Origin: Pseudacidovorax sp. RU35E | GTDB taxonomy: Bacteria > Pseudomonadota > Gammaproteobacteria > Burkholderiales > Burkholderiaceae_C | Direction: 5' to 3' | NCBI RefSeq assembly: GCF_900156165.1 | Contig: NZ_FTMY01000012.1 | Coordinates: 62,001 to 126,000, forward strand | DNA length: 64,000 bases | Shown: positions 16,543-27,300 of the stretch, in pieces | How positions within the stretch are numbered: the stretch's first letter is position 1 | Layout: each line of letters opens with the position of its first letter | Position numbers and translations under genes: made by a program | Notes under the pieces: generated by a model | Told to the model about the DNA's origin: nothing | The model's input: only the letters and a program-made list of their open reading frames with translations | The model's database searches: none

Positions 16543-19500
16543 GTGAGCAGCGCAACTACCACGTCTCTCGTCAGCGCTGTCGTCTCCGCAGCGGAGATCT
16601 CCAAGAACGAAGCGCAGCTGCGGCACGAGCTGGAGAATGCCCTTGAGCAGGCTTGCGCCGAGCTATCCATTCCTTGGACGCCGTTTCAGCTTGAGCGCGC
16701 CCTCAAAGCGAAGGGCAAGCCTACGAAGTTCGCTGACGTAGCGCATGGCGCCGTGGTCATCGAATACGAGCCACCCAGGTCGTTTAGCGGCCGTGCCGGC
16801 GCGAAGGCGGTCCATGCTCGCCAGCAGGCTGAGGAATATGCGGAGCTGATCTCTGCCGAAGAAGGCCGTGCGCTCGGGGAGTACGTGCTGGTTGCATGGG
16901 ACGGCGCGCACATCACTTTCGGGCATTTCGAAGGCGCGGCAGCTGCCTGGGAAGATGTTGTCGCGTTCGACCGGATCTCGGCTGAACGCCTGCTCTCTGC
17001 ATTGGAAAGCAATGGCCGTCCGCTCGTCCACCCGCAGCTGCTGCAAGCATTGGTGGGGCCTGATTCTGAGTACGGCACAGCACTGATTCCAGAGCTATAC
17101 GCTAGCATCTGCAAGGCCGACGCATCGCCCTCCACGACGAAAACCAAGATGCTGTTTTCGGAGTGGCGCAGGCTCTTCAGCCAGGTCGTAGGGTTCCAGC
17201 CTGCGCATATGAAAAAACTGCTTGCGCGGCAGGAAATCTCCCACCACCAGCCGTACCAAGAGAACCCTGCTGCGTACCTGTTTGCGCTCAACACATACAT
17301 TGCCATCATCGCGAAAGTCGTAGCTGCCTGCGCACTTCCTAAGGCCAGCCAGAACGTGCTGGAGCCGGGCGTGCCAGTGGCCGAACGGCTACGCGCAGTG
17401 GAAACGGGAGAGCTGTTCGAACACGCCGGCATCCTGAATATGCTGAGCGGCGACTTCTTCTCCTGGTATCTCGACGACAGCGATTGGCCCCGCTACCAGA
17501 ACGCTCTTGGCGCCATGCTGGGCAGGTTGGCCGGCGTTGACTTTGCTGTGTCGAAGAAGCATGCCGACACAACGCGGGACCTGTTCAAGGGCATCTACGA
17601 GCGGTTTATTCCTCGGGAGGTGCGGCATGCGCTTGGCGAGTTCTACACCCCGGACTGGCTGGCCGAACATGGGATGGATTTGCTTGAATGGCAGCCATCC
17701 GATTCGCTGACCGATCCGACGTGCGGATCGGGCACCTTCTTGCTTGAAGCAATCCGCCGCCGGCGTAAGGCGGACAGCGGTGCCACAGCCCAATCGCTGC
17801 TCGCAGGCGTCCACGGCATCGACCTAAATCCGCTCGCTGTCCTTGCAGCGAAAGGGTCACTTGCGGTTTTCCTGTCGCCGCACCTCGACCCAGCGCGCCC
17901 TATCCGGCTGCCGGTGTACTTAGCTGATGCGGTCTATCCAGCGGCGGTCGACTTCTTCTCGAACTACAGCCACATCCTTTACACGGAAGTCGGCCCGAGG
18001 GAGTTCTCAGTTCCTGAGAAGATGATCGAGCATCCCGACTTCTTCAGTATCTTTGCCAAGGTGCGGATGCTGATCGATGCGGACTTCCCAGCGGCCAAGA
18101 TTTGCAGCGCGATCCTTGCAGACTTGCAAGCCATGGGGCTCGATCCGTCCGACATCGGCATCGTCAACACGACAGTCGGCAACCTCGTCGAACTCCATGA
18201 CCAAGGATGGAACGGCATCTGGTGCTCCATCCTTGCCGACCGCTTTGCCGCTGGCGCGATCCCGCCCTCGTCCCATATCTGCGGCAACCCGCCATGGGTC
18301 AAGTGGAGCAACCTGCCAAAGGACTACGCTCAGTCGATCCAAAAGCACTGCAAGGGGCTCGGCGTTTTCAGCACCGACAAGTGGGTTGGAGGAATCGAGT
18401 CGGACATCTCGACCGTGATCACCTACCAGGCAGTGAAGCACTACCTCGCGCGCGATGGACGGCTGGGCTTCTTCCTCCCCGGGTCCGTCTTCACTACCGA
18501 GTCGAGCGCCGGCTTCAGGCGCTTCTCGATCGATAACGGCAGCCTGCAGTGCCGCGTCTTGCTGGTCGAGGACTACCAAGACATCAAGCCGTTCGACGGC
18601 GTCAGCAACCACCCGACGTTCGTGATGCTCCAGCGGGACGCGGAAACCAAGTTTCCTGTTCCCTACCACTCATGGACCTCAAGCCCAGATGGCCAGGCCA
18701 ACCAGCGGACCTACGCTTCGGCGGACCAATTCCGCCGATCAGCAGCGCGCATCGATGGAACCGCGGTGCCGGTCCCTGGAGGCGATGGGACCCGTCCATG
18801 GCTAATCGGATCTGCGCAAGACCAAGCCGTTTTCTCCAAGGTTTTCGCCGCGAGCGCAAAGCCTGAGTACAAAGCGCGGAAGGGCATCACGACCGACCGT
18901 AACGGCATTTTCTGGGTCCATGCCACTGGCTCAGTCGGGACCAGCTTGGTGACCGTCCAGAACGCAGCCAACATCGGAAAGACAAAAGGCATCCCCCAGA
19001 TCACCGCGGCTGTCGAGTCCGAACACCTTTTCCCGCTCCTGCGTGGGCGCGGCGTTACCCCGTTCAATGCAGTGCCGGACGCGGACCTCCGCATCCTGGT
19101 CCCCCAACGAGGCATGCACGGCGACCCTAACCTTCCAGCCACAAGTCCGCATACCTTTAAGTTCCTGAATCGCTTCAAGCCTCATCTCGAACAGCGATCC
19201 AGCTTGAAGAGGTTCCAGAAGGGGCAGGAGTTCTACTCTCTGTGGAGCACAGGCCCGTACACGTTTGCCCCATTCAAAGTGCTTTGGCGCGAGATGGGCA
19301 ACACTTTTGCGGCAGCGTACATCGGGAGTGCAACGATCGAGCACGCGGGCGAAAAGACCGTGGTCCCGGACCACAAGCTCTACTTCATTCCAGTCGAATC
19401 TGAGCCGGAGGCGGCCTACCTGACTGGCTTCCTGAACGCCCCGACTATTGCAAAAGCAGTTTCTGCATATGCTGCACAGCTCAGCCTGGGCGCCAGCGTT

Positions 19501-19656
19501 GCGGAGTATCTGAACATCCCGAAGTTCGACGACACCGACCTGCAAATGGCGGCCATCGGTAGTACGGCCCGGGATCTCACGAACAGGGCCGGAAACATCC
19601 AGCCCGCAGACCTTGAACAGCTCGATCTGCGCGTCCGGGAACTGCTATCGATCTAA
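16543..19656 (+). CDS. Large adenine-N6 DNA methyltransferase with nuclease-like N-terminal domain
   Basis: This 1037-residue protein starts at a GTG (16543) with an AAGGA site just upstream. The middle holds an N6-adenine methyltransferase: FYTPDWLAEH, then motif I DPTCGSGTFLLEA (near residue 390) and the catalytic motif IV NPPW (near residue 582). The C-terminal 400 residues form a TaqI-like target recognition region (VLWREMGNTFAAAYIG, then VVPDHKLYFIP). The N-terminal 150 residues resemble the PD-(D/E)xK-like domain of type IIG enzymes, but the usual E-x-K is VIEYEPP, so it may not cut. It ends 25 bases from the convergent helicase gene. It probably modifies host DNA for the island, with a BREX or DISARM-like methylase role by analogy. 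Confidence 0.88.
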   Translation: MSSATTTSLVSAVVSAAEISKNEAQLRHELENALEQACAELSIPWTPFQLERALKAKGKPTKFADVAHGAVVIEYEPPRSFSGRAGAKAVHARQQAEEYAELISAEEGRALGEYVLVAWDGAHITFGHFEGAAAAWEDVVAFDRISAERLLSALESNGRPLVHPQLLQALVGPDSEYGTALIPELYASICKADASPSTTKTKMLFSEWRRLFSQVVGFQPAHMKKLLARQEISHHQPYQENPAAYLFALNTYIAIIAKVVAACALPKASQNVLEPGVPVAERLRAVETGELFEHAGILNMLSGDFFSWYLDDSDWPRYQNALGAMLGRLAGVDFAVSKKHADTTRDLFKGIYERFIPREVRHALGEFYTPDWLAEHGMDLLEWQPSDSLTDPTCGSGTFLLEAIRRRRKADSGATAQSLLAGVHGIDLNPLAVLAAKGSLAVFLSPHLDPARPIRLPVYLADAVYPAAVDFFSNYSHILYTEVGPREFSVPEKMIEHPDFFSIFAKVRMLIDADFPAAKICSAILADLQAMGLDPSDIGIVNTTVGNLVELHDQGWNGIWCSILADRFAAGAIPPSSHICGNPPWVKWSNLPKDYAQSIQKHCKGLGVFSTDKWVGGIESDISTVITYQAVKHYLARDGRLGFFLPGSVFTTESSAGFRRFSIDNGSLQCRVLLVEDYQDIKPFDGVSNHPTFVMLQRDAETKFPVPYHSWTSSPDGQANQRTYASADQFRRSAARIDGTAVPVPGGDGTRPWLIGSAQDQAVFSKVFAASAKPEYKARKGITTDRNGIFWVHATGSVGTSLVTVQNAANIGKTKGIPQITAAVESEHLFPLLRGRGVTPFNAVPDADLRILVPQRGMHGDPNLPATSPHTFKFLNRFKPHLEQRSSLKRFQKGQEFYSLWSTGPYTFAPFKVLWREMGNTFAAAYIGSATIEHAGEKTVVPDHKLYFIPVESEPEAAYLTGFLNAPTIAKAVSAYAAQLSLGASVAEYLNIPKFDDTDLQMAAIGSTARDLTNRAGNIQPADLEQLDLRVRELLSI

Positions 19657-19681
19657 ATGGAGAGGTGCGCAGGCAACCGTT

Positions 19682-21370
19682 TCAAGCTACAGGCTCCGTT
19701 CTCAGAACACGGCTTGTCCGCTGCAAATACCACCGCAGAGCCTCGTCATTGGCCGCCATGATTGCAAGGCGGCCGGTCGCCCTAGTACACGCGACGTACA
19801 GGTCATCTGGACTGAGGGCCGCAATCCGGCCAGGAACATCGGCGTGCAACAGGACAACGTTCTTGCCTTCGAGCCCTTTGAATGAGCGGATGGTGGAGAA
19901 ATAGACGAAGCCTGGCTTTCCTAGCAAGGCAATGTCTTCTGTCACCTCAAGCCCGTACGCCTTCCTGGATGCCTCCAAACACGATTTCTCCAGCTTGAAA
20001 GGCGACAGGAAGATCGCCCCACCCTCAGGTGCAAGCTCATGGGCTGCCGCCCAGGCGGCTGCGGCAGCCGTTGCGCCCCATCCCTTTTTGAGCAGCGGAG
20101 CCGCGCCAACCGGGACACCTGGCATATGCACGACAGAAAGCTCGCAGCAGCCATTTGTTGCCGCATTCACAAGCTGGGTATTGCGGCAATTGTGGTACAG
20201 CCTGAACGTTACTTCTGCACCGATCGGCTCCTGCTTTGCCGACTTGTAGACGTTCTGTTCCCAGTCGGCGAAAAATAGCCACTGCCCAGCAGGCGTGAGC
20301 AAGTCCACCAATGCAAGCAGGCGAAGTTCTCCAAAGTCTTGGCCTTCATCCACGATGATGGCTTCATACTTTGATTGGAGTGGCAGTTCTGCCGCTACGT
20401 CTTGCACGAGGGACGGAAGCTCCTCAGTAAAAAAGGTTTGCCCGATCTTGCGTCCATCGGGCACTTTGGCCAGCTGGTAGAAAAGCCGGTCGACCGAAGT
20501 GATGGCCGCCGACATCTCAGGGTTCGCCAACTTCAGGTGCTCGGCAAGGGCCTTGTTGAAACAGACATACAATGCCCGCTTCCCTTCTTCGAGCAGTGCA
20601 TCCAGCTTCCACAGCGCGAGCAAAGTCTTGCCCGACCCAGCCGGGCCAACGATCGCAACGCGAGGAAGTTCAAAAGCTCCGCGCAGTGCTGCGAACTGCT
20701 GCCTCGTCAGTTCATCAAGGTCAACTGCATCCTCTTCAGCGTCAAGCGGTACATCGCGCGGCGCAATGCGGAATGATGCATTCGACAGGACCGCAGCAAC
20801 CCTGCCTGCCATATCAGCAGTGAACTCGCTTCCCTGTGCCTGGTGCACACGCGCCTCAAGGGCGCCTCGTATCCTACGTTCCAGGCGATGCATGTCCTGC
20901 GAGGGCACCACTGTGCTCGGGTCATACAGTGTGGAAGGCCCGTCGACATGACCATTTGGATACGCAACGAGGAAAGCAAATGCGCCCGGAAACCGCTGCC
21001 GGGGCAACCGGTCGCAAACGGCCTTCGCGAGTGTGTGCATGTTCCTGCACGCCTGCTCGGGCGGAGGTTCATCAATCGCAACTTCGGCCTTAACCTGGCC
21101 GGTGCGGCGGTCAGTTTCTTGACGGTACCAAATCCCGTTGTCGCCAACGCGTACCGAGCGCGAGCCTTTCACCTCAAGTACTGCCATACCAAGGCCAGGA
21201 ACTAGTACGACGAAGTCGCACTGCCCGTCCCTCACCAATCCTTGGTCGTTCTGCAATGCCCATGCGACATTGCACACCACTATCCAGTCGTGCGGCAACT
21301 GGTCAGCCAGCAAACGGCGCACCTCCCGCTCCCAGCGGTCCATGCTGTTTTGTCCGAGGATCTTCGGCAT
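19682..21370 (-). CDS. NERD nuclease-domain / superfamily 1 helicase
   Basis: The 562-residue protein begins with a NERD domain, a nuclease-related fold: CDFVVLVPGLGMAVLEVKG, with the D and E-x-K residues expected for catalysis. A UvrD/PcrA-type helicase follows: Walker A GPAGSGKT (near residue 243), Walker B VDEGQDF, and motifs V-VI with STIRSFKGLEGKNV and LYVACTRATGRL. The ATG at 21370 lies one base after the DruE-like stop, so the two are translated together; an earlier frame start at 21403 would overlap it. As a nuclease-helicase fused in one chain it could process DNA unwound by the larger helicase. I know of no standard Druantia type that includes this component. Confidence 0.88.
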   Translation of the reverse strand: MPKILGQNSMDRWEREVRRLLADQLPHDWIVVCNVAWALQNDQGLVRDGQCDFVVLVPGLGMAVLEVKGSRSVRVGDNGIWYRQETDRRTGQVKAEVAIDEPPPEQACRNMHTLAKAVCDRLPRQRFPGAFAFLVAYPNGHVDGPSTLYDPSTVVPSQDMHRLERRIRGALEARVHQAQGSEFTADMAGRVAAVLSNASFRIAPRDVPLDAEEDAVDLDELTRQQFAALRGAFELPRVAIVGPAGSGKTLLALWKLDALLEEGKRALYVCFNKALAEHLKLANPEMSAAITSVDRLFYQLAKVPDGRKIGQTFFTEELPSLVQDVAAELPLQSKYEAIIVDEGQDFGELRLLALVDLLTPAGQWLFFADWEQNVYKSAKQEPIGAEVTFRLYHNCRNTQLVNAATNGCCELSVVHMPGVPVGAAPLLKKGWGATAAAAAWAAAHELAPEGGAIFLSPFKLEKSCLEASRKAYGLEVTEDIALLGKPGFVYFSTIRSFKGLEGKNVVLLHADVPGRIAALSPDDLYVACTRATGRLAIMAANDEALRWYLQRTSRVLRTEPVA

Positions 21371-21371
21371 G

Positions 21372-24300
21372 TCAGAGACTCCCTTCTCCAGAGCGGAACG
21401 CAATCAGTGGCAAGCTGGGAAAAGATTGCCGGTCTAGGTAGGCGCCTCCAATCAGTTTGACCTTTAAGCCTGCACCTGGAACATTTGAAACCATCACCTT
21501 CGCCAGCCTGCCATTGACGTCCGCGAGCCACATTCCAGCTTGGGCCGCCCAGGCATCGCCGCCAGCTACTTTGGTCCAACTCCACCCATCAAGAACCGTG
21601 ACGCTGCCTTCTTGAGAATCGATAAGCGTCTGGATCCAGGGCTCCGCAGGCGTGGGAGCCGCGCCACCGCCGGCACCTGCGCCGCTGGCACCGATGTCGA
21701 GCTTGGGGAACAGATCCAGGTGGCCGCGCACCCATGCCATCCGGCGCGACAAGTTGAACGAGTCAACTAGGTGGATCGAGGTAGCTCCCATGCTACGGGC
21801 CCAACCAACAAGCGCCGCGTTGATCGGCCCATCGTCGGTTATAGATGCCGACCACAACGGATGGCTCACCAGATAAAAGGCCGTTGCTTCCTGGCCGGCA
21901 ATACCTGCTTGCGCTAGCCAGCCATGTGAACCAGCCGGCCCCGTCTGCCGAGCCAAGGTACCCTTTTCGTAGGCAGAGCAATAGGCATCCGCCAGCTCCG
22001 ACGCGAGTGCCTCCCAGCTACTCAGGCCAACGCCCCAATCCTCGAAGAACCGGTCCCGGCCAGGTACGAATGCGGGATCCTGTATGACGCGTAGGAGTTC
22101 AAGTCCCAGGCGCCATTCGATAAGTCCATGGAGCTGTCGGTTGCGGAAGCCGCGCAGCAGGAGGTCCGGCGACCGCCATACTTGTCCGCTTTGCGTTGCA
22201 CGCCTGCATTCCTCCCGGACCATTGTTCCAAGCCTTGCATGCTCGCCAGATCCATCAATGCAGCCATCCAACAAGGCCCTCCAGTTCCGGCTGGCCCAGC
22301 CAACCAGCCCTGCGCCGTTAGGATGGTCGTCGGCAAGGTACAGCTCAGTGCCTGCTACCGCACTGTCCTCCAAGTACTTGTGGACGGAGGCAATTTCTAT
22401 ATCAAGCGAATCGACGTCGAGCTCCAGTGCGATCGCGCGCTGCAAGATGGTGGCGGCGGAATACCAAGCCGCGCGCCTCGAGCACAGATCTTTGGTGCCG
22501 TCGAAGAATGCCAAACCGCCGCCATCGAGTAGCCTGATGCTCAAAATGTCCGTGGTTTTGGGAGATGCAATGCTCGCGGCGATCTCCGCTTCGTCAAGTG
22601 ACGCTTTCCATATTTGTCCATTCAACCATTGCGCACCCCTGTGCTGCCGGAGCGAAGCAGACTGGTTGAAACCGAATGGCTTACCACCCGGCCCCTGCGC
22701 AATGCGGTACACCTGCCCCTGTTGGTCCAAGGCCAGGAAAGCCCGCCCAAACGGGCGTTGCGGTACCGCACGCAGCGAAGGAGATGCAACAAAGGACCTT
22801 GGCCCCCCATTGCGCGAAGCCTCAGTCGACTTCACTGGCTTCTCAATATCTAGGTCGGTTAAAAAGCCATTTGGTACGACTGCCAAAGACACGTCTGAAA
22901 CAGAGCCGCATCGAGGGCAAGGTTGGGAGGGCGGATTCCTAATCCACGACTCCTCCCATCCAGCAATTACCTGGGTAGGCCGCAAAGTAGCGGGATCAGC
23001 ACGGTAAACAGTGAAATTCCGGCAGCTCTGGCAGAAGATCTGCCATGTTGCCTTCCCGATAGGGCGGTCAATGGTTTCCCACTGATAGCTACGGTCATGG
23101 GAAATCGATCCTACGAGGCCTATCGGAGAAAGCAGCCGTTTGTCCCAGACGCGCTCCGAACCCGGCGCAAAGTCAGTGATGGCATGGTCAAGTGTCCGGT
23201 CAAGCGATTTGGGTTCCCTCGATTGGTTTGCAGGATCTGGCGGAAGATGGAAGTACAGGTTACGGACCGAAGTCGGCATGCCATACATCGGCAGCACCCC
23301 CGCCTCGGCAAGCGCAGTAGCAAGGCCTTGGCTCGGATCAGGCGCGGTTCCCGCGACGCCCTCAAGGCGCACTGGCAGATCAAGGGCATCGGCGGCAAGC
23401 TGCGCTGGGTCGATTTCTGTTCCTCGCGTGACCACTTGAGCGATCCCGCTGATCTCAGCACGGTTGTCTATGAACCATTGTTCGACGGATGCTTTGCGCG
23501 TGCCTGCGTAGTCACTGACCAGCCCCATTTCGCCGTGCGTATCCACGGGCCTGCCAGAGTCGTGCCACATGCAACCGGCAGACCGGAATGCCCGGCGGAG
23601 AGCCTCTTTGGCTAGTAAGCGTTCAGCGAGGAGGCGCTGGTCCTCAGTTGCAGACACCGAAGGCTGCGGAGGTATACCTCCTGTCATCTCTTCTGGGTGG
23701 TCGAAGTGGATGCGGTCATGCGTCTGGCCGCGGCAGTACGTCAAGACTACAGAAAAAGCTTGGCCCTTACGGCCAGCTCGGCCTGCACGCTGCTGGTAAT
23801 TGAACCGTTCAGGAGGCATGTTGGCCTGGAACACAGATTGGAGCGCACCGATGTCCACGCCAACCTCCATCGTCGTTGTCACCGAAAGCAGGTCAATCGT
23901 GTCAACCAGGCGCACCACATCGCGCCGCACCACGTCCTCAATGCTTTCGTCTGGAAAGAAGACATCCCGGAAATGCCTCTGGCGCTGGGCCTGGTCACTT
24001 GTTTGCCCTGTCAGCTCCTCTGCGTGGATCCTGAACCCTGATTCAGCATCGGCTGCCAGATAGGCGTAGTAGTGGCCTGCCTCGATCTCCGCGGCCGAGC
24101 GCTGGCCATTTGGAATCGGAGGCAAGTGCCCTGTGCAGCGGGAACAGACACCTCCCGACGGCTGCCAGTGGACCTGGCCGCAGCGGTCGCAGACCCATGG
24201 CCGGGAATCGCGCGACGCGACTTTTACCCAAAGGAAAGACAGCTCGACAATTCCCCAGGCATCTGCGGTTCCGTGCCCGGCCCGGGCCAAAGTCTCACGT

Positions 24301-27300
24301 ACGCTATCCCGGAGGCTTTCCCAACCGACGCCTAGCCGGCTGGCACAGGCACTCAAATAGCTTCCGATTCGTGCCTTGTCAGCTCCCTCCCGCCGGTTTC
24401 CCCGCGGCTGCGCCCGGGTCCACGCCTCCGGAGGCCAGTCGCGTTGTGCGGGATTCGTGCGCCGCTGCTCGGTAAGGATGCGGATAACGCTCTCGCACAC
24501 GCCGCGGAATGCGTGCTTGTCTATGTTCGAAGCATGGAGCAGCTCCGCTGACGGTGGCAGGCAAAGATATCCAAGTCCCTGCGCCTCAAGGTCGTAAAGG
24601 AGGCGGCCGGAGATGGCTCGCCAAGACTGCTTGCGCAGGGCGTCCCCGAAGTGCTCAAGCCTGGCGGCTTTGGCTTGCGGAAACTCAGCCGACGAAAGTT
24701 TGGGCCCGTTTGGAGACTCGAAATCGAAGAACGAAGTCCAATCCTCCCTCTCACCGACACGCTTTGAGTCGATCCCGGGACCAGCAGGATTCACCCCAAT
24801 GCGCGTGAAAAACTCCCATAGCGGCGGAAGCACCTGCTTGGCCGGATCCGGCTGCGACAAGAACTCATCGAAACGGACAAACCCAGGTTGCCACCGATCG
24901 GTCCGGCTAACGTTTAACTTGGCATCGTCGCTAGCAAACTCCGCATCATCCTTTACGGATTTCGCGTCTCGCCAAAACTCTGCCAGTGCCTGGTACTCGG
25001 CGGCCGGAGACGATTCTTTTCTCTCCCGCAGGATTGCCTGGCCTTGGGCGATATCCCCGGCGCTTACGGCCTCAAGAAGCTGCTTCTTGATTGGCTCAAC
25101 GCCGCCCGCGGCCCTCACCCGGATTTCGCGAAGTACAGCAACCCGCAGCAAATGCTCCCATTGCTCCGCCTCGACGCCGTTAGCCAGTCTCGCTGCAGAT
25201 TGCCGGCTGTCCGAAAACGCAACAAGCTTGCGGCCGGCCCCCCGGGGCATTACTCCCATTAGGTGCTTGGTCAGCAGCAGGGAGGTCTGGGTCAAGCCAG
25301 TTGCGAATGACCGGACCGGCGCAGGCCTTCCACCTTTACGCACTGAGTAGTCGATCTTGCACGACGGGCAGCGCTGCGGCATTGCTGGAAGCACATCAAC
25401 GGAAGCTTCTAGGTGAAACCAAAGGCAGGGAATGCTATTCCCCGCAGGCTCATTCCCCACCTCAACAATGCCCGTCGACGGATCGATGGAAGAACGCAGC
25501 CAGCTCGCCGGAGCTGTGTGCACGGGCCGGCGGGTGGCCTCATCGCGCTCCTCTGACCCCTGCGTCCACCGAAGCTCTGACGGATCGGATGCGCCTTCCC
25601 AATCGCTCGGCAGCAAGTGGAGAACACCTAGGCTGTCATAGCGCTGGGCGTCAGTCCTGGTCTGGGGCGTCGACTCTGGCAGTCCTTCGATTGCTGGCGG
25701 CATAGGAGCAAGCTCATACCGTTCGACGCTCCCAGCGATGGACGCGGAAGTTTTATAGCCGGCAAGCAGCTGGGTTCCGCAGCATTCGCAGTACAGGACT
25801 TCGAGCGCACGGACTCCATCGACTTCCATCCGGGGCTCGGCAAGCAATCGCCCAACCCTGCGGCGCCGATCTAAGCCAACATGCTGCGCAGTTGCCCACA
25901 GTCCATCGATGTTCTTGACCATCCAATGGAACCGTATCCGCGGCAAAGGATGGGCAGGCTGGATTAGATTTTCCGACGCAAGCTGCGAGGCTCTTCCAGC
26001 CACAACGAAAAGGCTGCGGGCTGCATCGCTAGCGTCGCTTTCCGCCATGCTGGGGAACAGGCTGCGCAGATGGGGAGAAAGCGACTTGGCGCGATGGCGG
26101 CCACGCTCACCTTCGAATCTCCAAAACGAGTCTGCCAGGCGCTTGGCGGGAATGGCACCGCCGATGTTTGAGGCGAAATCACGCGCCAACGAGTCAATAG
26201 ACCTGGCACCGTTAGATTGCCTCGCCGCGGCCAGGCAATCCGCAGCAAAAGACTGAGGAATCTCAATGGGGCCTTGTGGATCCCCATTCACGCTGACACC
26301 GCCTTCTACATGGAACCTAGTTCTGGCGACCTCAACGCCCATCCCGAAAAACTCGCCGAGGAATTTATAAGTGTTGTCTGCCTCGCCATCAAGAGATGCA
26401 CTAGAAGCGAGGATTTGAAGCTGTCGGCTATCCGGTTCCAAGCCAAGGCGCGCTAGCAGCAATCGGAGCAAGTACCCGACCTCGGTGCCAGACGCACCAC
26501 GATACAGGTGGAGTTCGTCGAGGACAAGCTGGAAGACATGGTTGTCCCGGTCCTCTGCAAGCCACTCACGCGTTGCCTCAAAGACATCGGCGTCGGCGCG
26601 GTCCCCCGGAACAACAGTACTAGCCTGGCGCATGAGCATGATGGATAGCATGCTCACATTGGTGATTAGGAGGTCTGGAGGAGCAGCCTGCATCTCCCAG
26701 CGATGGAACATCTCGGCAGCGCTGGGCGACATCCGCGGCACAAACGACAGCTGCTCCCGAAGGTCGGCAAGTTGCTGCTGTGCTTCTTTGATGTCCGCAT
26801 CGGACGCAGCAGTTGACCGGCAACGCTCTTGGGCAGCCTGCAATGCGGCCAAGAGTTCCTGGTACTGCTTGATCGCTTGTTTCAATGCAGCCTTGAGCTC
26901 ATCGTGCTTGGGCTTGTTTGGTTCGCGCTGCCCCTGCTCGTCAAGCCTCCATGGGTGGCCTGGTACCGGGGTAGTGCCGTTGTAGCGGCCAAACCGGACG
27001 CGGTTCGCCCCCCAGTGCCGGTCGAACGCAGCATGCGCCTCATCGGAGTCCAACGCGCGGCGCAAGCGCGACATCTGGTCCTCCACCAAAGCGTTCATTG
27101 GGTACAAGAGCAAAGCCCTAACCGCTGGCCTCCTGGTCTCGCCCCGCGCGGCTGCCCGCCCGAAATCCCACGGTGGAGCGATCTGCCACTCGGAAGCTGA
27201 GGCCATCTTCGGTGCAGCCTTGGCCCAGCCACCTGCCCCGCGGAGTGCTTCCCTCGCGATGGTTGCAAGTACCGGGAGCAAGAACGACTCTGTCTTGCCA

